A DNA stretch of 64,000 nucleotides from Peptostreptococcus porci. Its GTDB lineage: Bacteria; Bacillota; Clostridia; Peptostreptococcales; Peptostreptococcaceae. Numbering within the stretch: position 1 is the first letter of the stretch; the number at the start of each line of letters is the position of its first letter. This document shows positions 1 through 6,751 of the stretch, one piece after another. Where the stretch lies: contig NZ_VUNE01000001.1 in the NCBI RefSeq assembly GCF_009695815.1, forward strand, positions 62,001-126,000. The letters run 5' to 3'. A model generated the notes under the pieces. That model did not search any database. It saw only the letters and a program-made list of their open reading frames with translations, and had not been told where the DNA came from. The translations under genes and the position numbers were made by a program.

Positions 1-1
1 T

Positions 2-1006
2 GCGAAAACTATCGGTGCAAAGGAGAAGTCGATAATTTTTACGTCTGGTGGTACTGAAAGTAATAATGCGATAATTAGGAGTGTCGCCAGCTTGAACAAA
101 AAAAGAAGAAACCATATAATCACTTCTGCAATTGAGCATCCCGCAGTCTTAAATACTGTGAAAAGCTTGGAATCGGATGGGTTTGAAATAACAGTATTGG
201 ATGTTGACAAAAATGGAAGCGTTGATATCAAACAGCTAAAAAACTCGTTAAATGAAAGAACCTGTTTGGTTAGTATAATGTTCGTCAACAACGAAATTGG
301 AATTGTAGAGCCGATTGAAGATATAGGTAAAATAATAAAAGAATATGATAAGGAAATATTTTTTCATGTAGATGCTGTTCAAGGATATGGAAAGCTAAAA
401 ATAGATGTCGATAAGCTTAAGGTGGATTTTCTGAGTGTGAGTGGTCATAAAATTCATGGTCCAAAGGGCATTGGATTTATGTATATAAGAGATGAAAACA
501 AGTTTAGTCCTTTGATAACTGGAGGCGGACAAGAGTTCAATATAAGACCGGGAACAGAAAATGTACCTGGAATTTTTGGAATAGGCAAGGCAGTGGAAAT
601 TTTATTTGCTGATTTGGATGAAAATATATGTAAAATGAAAGGCGTCAGAGATTATCTATATAATCAGTTGAAAGAAAATATTGATGGAATACACCTAAAT
701 ACTGATTTGAATAATTCTGTATGTCATGTTTTGAATGTATCCTTTGAAGATATTAGAGGCGAGGTATTGTTGCATTATCTTGAGGGTGATGGTATTTGTG
801 TTTCAACTGGATCTGCTTGTTCTTCAAAAAAGAAAGGTAGCCATGTTTTAAATGCAATAGGATTGTCGCCAGAGCTGATTGATGGTGCTATAAGATTTAG
901 TGTTTCAGAATTTACAACAGCTAAAGAAATTGATTATGCTGTAGAAAAAATAAAGAATTATGTAGAGATAATTAGATTATTGTCCAAAAATAAAAAGAGG
1001 AGATAG
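2..1006 (+). CDS. Cysteine desulfurase (NifS/IscS family), 5' partial
   Basis: PLP-dependent enzyme that takes sulfur from cysteine as an enzyme persulfide. The reading frame is open back to base 2, so the start lies outside the window and 334 residues are visible. The N-terminal part of the visible sequence has the family motif FTSGGTESNN. The PLP-binding lysine is in SGHKIHGPKG (codon at 449), and the catalytic cysteine is in STGSACSSKK (codon at 818). The gene ends 7 nt before thiI. In Bacillus the same pairing (NifZ-ThiI) supplies sulfur for 4-thiouridine in tRNA, so a dedicated tRNA-thiolation role is inferred rather than general Fe-S assembly. A TTG at 92 is not the true start, because conserved sequence precedes it. 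Confidence 0.93.
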   Translation, partial: AKTIGAKEKSIIFTSGGTESNNAIIRSVASLNKKRRNHIITSAIEHPAVLNTVKSLESDGFEITVLDVDKNGSVDIKQLKNSLNERTCLVSIMFVNNEIGIVEPIEDIGKIIKEYDKEIFFHVDAVQGYGKLKIDVDKLKVDFLSVSGHKIHGPKGIGFMYIRDENKFSPLITGGGQEFNIRPGTENVPGIFGIGKAVEILFADLDENICKMKGVRDYLYNQLKENIDGIHLNTDLNNSVCHVLNVSFEDIRGEVLLHYLEGDGICVSTGSACSSKKKGSHVLNAIGLSPELIDGAIRFSVSEFTTAKEIDYAVEKIKNYVEIIRLLSKNKKRR

Positions 1007-1013
1007 GTTGTAA

Positions 1014-2207
1014 ATGTATAATATTTTGATAGCCAAGTATGGCGAAATTGGAGTAAAGGGAAAAAATAGATATATTTTTGAAAATAAGCTGATAAGGAAT
1101 ATAAAAAATATGTTGAAATCAGTTGGCGAATTCAATGTATATAAAGAGTACGGTAGAATATATATAGATGTAGATGATTCAAACTATGAAACTGCAATTG
1201 AAGAGGTGAGAAAGGTTTTTGGTGTTGTTGGAGTTTGTCCTGCTATCAAAAGAGAGAAAGACTATGAATTATTGAAGGAAACGGCACTATTTTTGCTGAA
1301 AAACAAAATAGAGGCAGGAAACAAAACATTCAAAATTGCATCAAAAAGAGGAGATAAATCATTTCATCTTACATCTCAGGAAATGAGTATTGATATTGGT
1401 GGATATGTTTTAACTGGTATTAATGCAATGGAAGAGGAAATGTATACGAGTGCAAAGGTCGATGTAAAAAATCCGGATGTTGTCATAACTTGCGAATATA
1501 GAAATGAGCATATTTTGGTATATGCAGATTCTGTTTCTGGCTTTGGGGGATTACCTTTGGGAACTAACGGAAAAGCGATGACATTGTTGTCCGGTGGTAT
1601 TGACAGTCCGGTGGCGTCATGGTTGGTTGCAAAAAGAGGTGTAGATATAGAGGCGGTTCATTTTCACTCATATCCTTTTACAAATGAGAGATCTCAAGAA
1701 AAGGTTAGGGAGCTGGCAAAGATTCTGTCAAAATATTGTGGACCGATAAAGCTTCATATGGTAAATATTCTTGATATTCAAAAAGCCATTGCGGAGAAAT
1801 GCAACGAAGAAGAATCGACGATACTGTCAAGACGATTTATGATGAGAATAGCTCAAGAGATAGGTAAGAAGAGATATTGTGACGCATTGATTACTGGAGA
1901 AAGTATTGGTCAGGTTGCATCACAAACAATGCAAGGTATTAACTGCACAAATGCCGTAGTAGAGATTCCGGTATTTAGACCATTAATAGCCATGGATAAG
2001 GTCGATATTATCAAAACAGCTGAAGAGATAGGAACCTATGAAACTTCGATAATTCCTGAAGCCGACTGCTGTGCACTATTTTCGCCCAAAAAACCGGTAA
2101 CAAAGCCGAGATTGGAGCGACTTGAAAAATCTGAGTCGAAATTGGATGTAGAAGAGTTGGTAAAATCGGCTATAGAGAATTCAACTATGGAAGTTATAGA
2201 ATTTTAG
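1014..2207 (+). CDS. thiI: tRNA 4-thiouridine synthetase ThiI (no rhodanese domain)
   Basis: Adenylates U8 of tRNA and inserts sulfur received from a cysteine desulfurase. The 397 residues hold an N-terminal ferredoxin-like/THUMP region (about 1-165) and a PP-loop ATP pyrophosphatase domain with [11 protein letters not shown] near residue 192. A conserved DCCALFSPK motif carries the PP-domain cysteine. The length matches the short Firmicute form, without the C-terminal rhodanese domain of the E. coli enzyme, so sulfur probably passes directly from the upstream desulfurase. The start is ATG 1014, preceded by an AGGAGA site that overlaps the end of the desulfurase gene, which suggests coupled translation. 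A thiazole-synthesis role is possible but not shown here. Confidence 0.95.
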   Translation: MYNILIAKYGEIGVKGKNRYIFENKLIRNIKNMLKSVGEFNVYKEYGRIYIDVDDSNYETAIEEVRKVFGVVGVCPAIKREKDYELLKETALFLLKNKIEAGNKTFKIASKRGDKSFHLTSQEMSIDIGGYVLTGINAMEEEMYTSAKVDVKNPDVVITCEYRNEHILVYADSVSGFGGLPLGTNGKAMTLLSGGIDSPVASWLVAKRGVDIEAVHFHSYPFTNERSQEKVRELAKILSKYCGPIKLHMVNILDIQKAIAEKCNEEESTILSRRFMMRIAQEIGKKRYCDALITGESIGQVASQTMQGINCTNAVVEIPVFRPLIAMDKVDIIKTAEEIGTYETSIIPEADCCALFSPKKPVTKPRLERLEKSESKLDVEELVKSAIENSTMEVIEF

Positions 2208-2325
2208 CATTTTAATATGGGTTGTTGATTTTTAGTATGTGAAAACTGTCAATTCTTGGTATATTTCTATTGAGATTATCGATTTTTAACGTATTTTTGC
2301 AAATGTGATTTAAGGAGTGATTTTT

Positions 2326-3201
2326 ATGGAGTTAGAAAACAATATTAAAGATGTAGCCTTGATTTTTGAGGGAGGTGGAATGAGAGCATCATTTTCTTCA
2401 GGCGTTGCCAATGTCCTTATAGAAAATGGGCTATTCTTCAATTATGTCGCAGGTATATCGGCTGGTACGAGTGTATTGTTGAATTATCTTACACGTGATA
2501 TAGAAAGAGGAAAGAAAAGTTTTATCGATATAGTGGATGATCCTAATTTTGGAGGGTGGTCTACCTTTGTAAAGGGTAAGGGATTCTTTAATGCGGAGTA
2601 CATCTATGAAAATATGTCATACCCAGGACAGCTATTGAGCTTTGACTATGATTCGTTGATGAAAAACCCAGCTACTTTTAGAATTGGTAGCTATGATGTT
2701 TTAGCAGATAAAGTGAGATATTTTGGGAAAGAAGATATCAATGCATTTGAAGATGTATTGAAAATTGCAAGGGCGTCGTCATCGTTGCCAATATTAATGC
2801 CACCGACAATTTATAATGCAGGAGTGTATTATGATGGAGGTCTTGGCGGTGGGGTGGCTCTTGATGCCGCTATAAAAGATGGATATAAAAAGTTTTTTAT
2901 CGTAAGAACCAGAGAAAAAGACTATAGAAAAGAGCCTATGAAGCACCAGAGAGCCTTGAAAGGATATTTTAAAAATACACCAATGGTTGCTGAGCGAATG
3001 ATACAAAGACCATTTGTATATAATGAAGTATGCGATATGATAGAAAGATTAGAGGATGCTGGTAAGGCAATTGTAGTGTATCCTGAGGATATGAGGATTA
3101 ACAGCAGAGAAAAAGACAAAATAAAGCTGATTCAGATGTATAATCAAGGCGAATCAATAGCCAAGAAAAATGTCGAAAATTGGAAGGATATTCTATTATA
3201 A
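2326..3201 (+). CDS. Patatin-like phospholipase family protein
   Basis: Predicted Ser-Asp acyl hydrolase of the patatin/RssA-YjjU group, 291 residues, cytosolic or membrane-peripheral. Motifs in order are a glycine-rich oxyanion loop (FEGGGMRASFSSG, about residues 14-26), a nucleophile elbow GISAG, and the catalytic-dyad aspartate in DGGLGGG near residue 170. No signal peptide is visible. ATG 2326 is chosen because an AAGGAG site ends 8 nt before it; a GTG at 2317 in the same frame overlaps that ribosome site. The gene stands alone, 118 nt after thiI, and is followed by a long hairpin. The substrate is unknown. Confidence 0.88.
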   Translation: MELENNIKDVALIFEGGGMRASFSSGVANVLIENGLFFNYVAGISAGTSVLLNYLTRDIERGKKSFIDIVDDPNFGGWSTFVKGKGFFNAEYIYENMSYPGQLLSFDYDSLMKNPATFRIGSYDVLADKVRYFGKEDINAFEDVLKIARASSSLPILMPPTIYNAGVYYDGGLGGGVALDAAIKDGYKKFFIVRTREKDYRKEPMKHQRALKGYFKNTPMVAERMIQRPFVYNEVCDMIERLEDAGKAIVVYPEDMRINSREKDKIKLIQMYNQGESIAKKNVENWKDILL

Positions 3202-3242
3202 AACTAAACGGGGCTGACTCATAATAGCCACAAATAAAAAGG

Positions 3243-3347
3243 CATACCCACATTCTATATGTATGAACTGACATCCAAAAGTTAGAACTAAAAATCTAAC
3301 TTTTGGGGTCATATCAGTATGAAAATGAATGTAGAGTATGTTTTTTT
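3243..3347 (+). terminator. Long imperfect palindrome (about 45-bp arms) with T-run
   Basis: Arms at 3243-3286 and 3295-3340 pair imperfectly along their whole length. The apex is a perfect 12-bp stem (CCAAAAGTTAGA with TCTAACTTTTGG) around an 8-nt loop. Seven T residues follow directly. It sits after the patatin gene and before the helicase gene, so termination is the likely role. Its size and its similarity to the palindromes at 16338 and 39987 suggest a dispersed repeat family. Confidence 0.75.
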
Positions 3348-3433
3348 ATTTTTTGTATGTGATTTTTATATTACTTGCAATTTATGTATATAAGAAGTAT
3401 AATAAGGGAATGTATATTTAGAAAGGAAAATTT

Positions 3434-5071
3434 ATGGAAATAACAAGTTTTAATGAGTTACAAATAAATGAAAGAATTAAAAGAGCAATAGAGGATTTGG
3501 GGTATGAGCAACCTTCTCCAATTCAAGGAAAGGCGATACCTGTGTTTTTGGAGGGGCATGATTTAATAGGACAGGCGCAAACTGGTACAGGTAAGACTGC
3601 GGCTTTCGGTATACCTCTATTGAACAAGGTGGATCCTTCAGATAGGAGCTTGCAGGCGATAATACTTTGCCCTACAAGAGAGCTTGCAATTCAGGTATCA
3701 GAGGAAATAAGGAAGCTGGCTAAGTATTCTACTGGAATAAAAACACTGCCAATATATGGTGGTCAACCAATAGATAGACAGATTAAAGCATTAAAAGGTG
3801 GAGTACAGGTTGTAGTTGGTACACCAGGAAGAGTAATAGATCATATCAATAGAAGAACTCTAAAAGTTCAATGTGTCAATACAGTAGTTCTAGATGAGGC
3901 AGATGAGATGCTAGACATGGGATTCAGAGAGGATATCGAAACTATACTGAGCAATATCCCAGAAGACAGACAGACAGTTTTATTCTCAGCTACTATGCCC
4001 AAATCAATTTTGGATTTGACTGCAAAATATCAGAAAGATCCTGTCAATATAAAGGTGGTTAGAAAAGAGCTTACAGTATCTAATATCAAACAATTCTACA
4101 TAGAGACAAGAAATTCGAATCGATTAGAAGTGCTAACAAGATTAATAGATGTATACAATCCAAAGCTATCTGTGATATTTACTAACACAAAAAAAGGTGC
4201 AGATGAGCTGGTTTCAGATCTACAGGCTAGAGGCTATGGAGCTGATTCTCTTCATGGTGACATGAAGCAGGTCCAAAGGGATATAGTCATGGACAAATTC
4301 AGATCTTCTACGATAGATATTCTCGTGGCTACAGATGTTGCTGCAAGAGGGATTGATATAGATGATGTAGAGTGTGTCATCAATTATGAGCTACCACAGG
4401 ATGAAGAGTACTATGTTCATAGAATTGGTAGAACAGGTAGAGCTGGTAGAGAAGGTATTGCGTTTTCTTTTGTTTTCGGAAGAGAAATGAGAAAACTAAA
4501 GGATATAGAAAGATATACAAAGTCGAAGATATTGAAACATTCGATTCCGACTGTTGACGATGTCGAGCAAAAGAAAGTAAGCCAGTTCTTCGCTGATGTT
4601 AAAGAAACTCTTGAAGAAGGGAAATTCTCAAAACAATTACAATGGGTTGAAGAATTTTTAAACGAAGAGGATTACTCAATTATTGATTTATGTGCAGCAA
4701 TAGTCAAAAACAGTATTGGTGACGAAGAAAAGCAAGAAATTAAGGAAGAAAGCTCATACTTTGATCGCAGAGGTGAAAGAAGAGGAGATTCAAATGGAAG
4801 ATCCAGAAATTTCAACAACTCAAAGGATATGGCTAGGCTATTCTTGAATGTAGGTAGAAACCAAAAAATTCAAGCCAAGGATATACTTGGATCTATTGCA
4901 GGTGAGACGGGTGTAAGAGGAAAGCATATAGGTAATATAGATGTTTATGATAAATACACTTTCGTCGATGTAGATAGAAGCAAAGCAAAAACAATAATAT
5001 TGAAGATGAAAAATAGAAAAATAAAAGGAAACAAGCTGAATATCGAATTTGCAAACAGAAGTGGAAGATAA
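3434..5071 (+). CDS. DEAD-box RNA helicase with DbpA-type RNA-binding domain
   Basis: ATP-dependent RNA helicase of 545 residues, CsdA/DbpA/CshA type, probably acting in ribosome assembly, RNA decay or cold adaptation. Visible are the Q-motif region (residues 1-30), Walker A AQTGTGKT near 48, PTRELA, DEAD near 153, SAT near 185 and HRIGRTGR near 329. The last 85 residues form a DbpA-like RNA-binding domain (MARLFLNVGRNQKI to KLNIEFAN) after a charged linker. DbpA uses this fold to bind 23S rRNA hairpin 92, but that specificity cannot be read here. ATG 3434 follows a GAAAGGA site. The gene is monocistronic between two hairpins. Confidence 0.94.
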   Translation: MEITSFNELQINERIKRAIEDLGYEQPSPIQGKAIPVFLEGHDLIGQAQTGTGKTAAFGIPLLNKVDPSDRSLQAIILCPTRELAIQVSEEIRKLAKYSTGIKTLPIYGGQPIDRQIKALKGGVQVVVGTPGRVIDHINRRTLKVQCVNTVVLDEADEMLDMGFREDIETILSNIPEDRQTVLFSATMPKSILDLTAKYQKDPVNIKVVRKELTVSNIKQFYIETRNSNRLEVLTRLIDVYNPKLSVIFTNTKKGADELVSDLQARGYGADSLHGDMKQVQRDIVMDKFRSSTIDILVATDVAARGIDIDDVECVINYELPQDEEYYVHRIGRTGRAGREGIAFSFVFGREMRKLKDIERYTKSKILKHSIPTVDDVEQKKVSQFFADVKETLEEGKFSKQLQWVEEFLNEEDYSIIDLCAAIVKNSIGDEEKQEIKEESSYFDRRGERRGDSNGRSRNFNNSKDMARLFLNVGRNQKIQAKDILGSIAGETGVRGKHIGNIDVYDKYTFVDVDRSKAKTIILKMKNRKIKGNKLNIEFANRSGR

Positions 5072-5126
5072 CCATAAAAATTATTAAATATTGTGAGAAA
5101 ATGATATTTTTATTTATATACGAGTA

Positions 5127-5135
5127 TGGTATAAT
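5127..5135 (+). promoter_or_regulatory. Extended -10 promoter for the rhodanese lipoprotein gene
   Basis: TGGTATAAT is a perfect extended -10 element, about 107 nt upstream of the lipoprotein start. No good -35 box is visible, which is usual for extended -10 promoters. The expected start of transcription is near 5142. Confidence 0.5.
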
Positions 5136-5156
5136 TAATTAATAAAATAAAGCTAA

Positions 5157-5204
5157 TATAGAAAAAAACTATATTTAAAAATGATAGTATAGTTTTTTTC
5201 TATA
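5157..5204 (+). promoter_or_regulatory. Perfect 17-bp inverted repeat in the leader
   Basis: Arms 5157-5173 and 5188-5204 are exact reverse complements (TATAGAAAAAAACTATA) around a 14-nt loop. The element begins about 15 nt after the inferred transcription start of the lipoprotein gene. The T7 tract is inside the right arm, so it could be the helicase terminator, an attenuator or a transcript-stability hairpin. The sequence alone does not decide between these. Confidence 0.6.
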
Positions 5205-5241
5205 GATGAACAACAATATTTAATTAATAAGGAGTGTAATT

Positions 5242-6306
5242 ATGAAGAAAAAAATATTGTCTTTACTTCTTGTTTCAACACTTGTGATAGCAGGCTTATC
5301 CGGGTGTCAGAGTAAAGATGGATCAGAAAGTAAAACTGATACAAAATCAACAGAAAATGTAGCTGCTGTCGATACGAAAAAGGTCTTTGTTTCGCCTGAG
5401 TGGGTTAAGAGTGTTATCGATGGAAACCAAAAAGAGTCTAAAAAGTACGTAATTGGAGAAGTTGCCTGGGGATCTGAAGCTGATGATCCAACATATAAGG
5501 AAGGGCATCTTGTCGGTGCAATTCACATCGATACAGGTTCAATAGAAGCTGAGCCAAAATGGAATTTAAGATCACCTGATGAAGTTAAGAAAGCATTACA
5601 GGATGCTGGAATAACAAAAGATACTACAGTAATTCTATATGGTCCAGATCCATCTGGAACAGCAAGAGTTGCCTACGCATATCTTTGGGCAGGTGTAGAA
5701 AATGTAAAAATATTGAATGGTGGGCTTGACGCTTGGAAAAAGGCAGGATACGATTTAGAAACTAAGTCAAATAAAGCCAAAGCAGTAGCTGATTTTGGTG
5801 CAAATGTTCCAGTTCATCCAGAATATCAGATGTCCATAGAACAGGTTCAGAAAAAATTGGAAAGTGACAAAAACTTTAAGCTTGTAAGTATAAGAACTTA
5901 TGATGAGTTTATAGGTAAGACAAGTGGTTATTCTTATATCAAAAAAGCAGGAGAACCAAAAGGTGCTGTTTGGGGTAAGGCTGGTAGCGATGCCTCTCAT
6001 ATGGAAGATTACATGAACGAAGATGGAACATATAAAAACATAGATCAGCTAAAAGAATTATGGAAAGGTCTTGACTTTACAACAGATAATGAGCTTTCAT
6101 TCTACTGTGGAACTGGTTGGAGAGCAGCTATTCCTTTCTTGGTAATGTATGATGCTGGCTATACTAATATGTCTATGTATGATGGTGGATGGTTTGAATG
6201 GCAGATGAACAACAATCTTCCAGTTCAGATTGGAGATCCAAAGAAAGATGTAAAATATACTACAGTGGGAGAATTATCTGATGACAAAGCAGTTAAGGAA
6301 AATTAA
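5242..6306 (+). CDS. Tandem-rhodanese lipoprotein (sulfurtransferase-like)
   Basis: Predicted membrane-anchored sulfurtransferase of 354 residues. A lipoprotein signal peptide ends in lipobox LSGC with the lipidated cysteine at residue 22, followed by a Ser/Lys-rich linker. Two rhodanese domains follow, as in SseA/thiosulfate sulfurtransferases. The first (about 60-175) has YGPDPSG where the catalytic loop should be and lacks cysteine, so it is probably structural. The second (about 190-335) has FYCGTGWRAAI, a normal active loop with cysteine. ATG 5242 follows an AAGGAGTG site. The donor and acceptor are unknown; thiosulfate, mercaptopyruvate or polysulfide outside the membrane are possible. 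The 3' end overlaps the next gene. Confidence 0.88.
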   Translation: MKKKILSLLLVSTLVIAGLSGCQSKDGSESKTDTKSTENVAAVDTKKVFVSPEWVKSVIDGNQKESKKYVIGEVAWGSEADDPTYKEGHLVGAIHIDTGSIEAEPKWNLRSPDEVKKALQDAGITKDTTVILYGPDPSGTARVAYAYLWAGVENVKILNGGLDAWKKAGYDLETKSNKAKAVADFGANVPVHPEYQMSIEQVQKKLESDKNFKLVSIRTYDEFIGKTSGYSYIKKAGEPKGAVWGKAGSDASHMEDYMNEDGTYKNIDQLKELWKGLDFTTDNELSFYCGTGWRAAIPFLVMYDAGYTNMSMYDGGWFEWQMNNNLPVQIGDPKKDVKYTTVGELSDDKAVKEN

Positions 6307-6697
6307 TATTTTTCTCATTGCTATTTCATTTGTTATTTCAATAATTCCATTTATAGGTGCATATTTGATATATTATTTTACTAGGGCTAGATTGGGAATG
6401 TATAGACATATGGTCTACTTGAATCCGGTTATAGAATCGAAATATCCGATTAATTTTATTAGGAGCTCAATTATCATTGTCATAGCGATAAGTATTATTT
6501 GGATGAGCTTTTTAGTGATTAAGAAGAGATGCAAATGTGTTTTACCATGTTTTGTGTTTTCCATATTATCCTTGTACTATATGGCTATGTACAATGCTCA
6601 GTTGCACAAGGGATACTATATATCATCTATGTTGGTATTGATCGGAGTTATTTTTACAGATATATGGCTTTATTTTATTCAAAAAAATAGAAATTAA
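6281..6697 (+). CDS. Small four-helix membrane protein
   Basis: 138 residues with four hydrophobic segments (roughly 9-31, 60-80, 84-104 and 110-132) and basic ends. I do not recognise the family. The gene overlaps the end of the rhodanese lipoprotein by 26 nt in another frame. A GGGAGA site lies about 9 nt before ATG 6281, so the two are probably translated from one message. An inner-membrane partner of the sulfurtransferase is a guess from position only. Confidence 0.65.
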   Translation: MTKQLRKINIFLIAISFVISIIPFIGAYLIYYFTRARLGMYRHMVYLNPVIESKYPINFIRSSIIIVIAISIIWMSFLVIKKRCKCVLPCFVFSILSLYYMAMYNAQLHKGYYISSMLVLIGVIFTDIWLYFIQKNRN

Positions 6698-6706
6698 TAA
6701 TCGAAA

Positions 6707-6745
6707 AATAAGGGACTGACTCAAATTTGAATCAATCCCTTTATT
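6707..6745. terminator. Convergent rho-independent terminator
   Basis: A stem near AAGGGA...TCCCTT with an AT-rich extension lies between the stop of the small membrane protein (+) and the stop of the penicillin-binding protein (-). The flanking A- and T-rich tracts allow it to work on both strands. Confidence 0.75.
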
Positions 6746-6751
6746 TTATTA

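Noticed and set aside
92-1006. Full-length desulfurase starting at TTG 92
   Set aside because: Conserved family sequence (FTSGGTESNN) continues upstream in the same frame to the window edge, so the gene is 5' truncated by the window.
3243-3347. Insertion-sequence remnant
   Set aside because: The apex resembles words seen at some IS3-family ends, but no transposase fragment, flanking duplication or second end is present, so I call it a palindromic repeat or terminator only.
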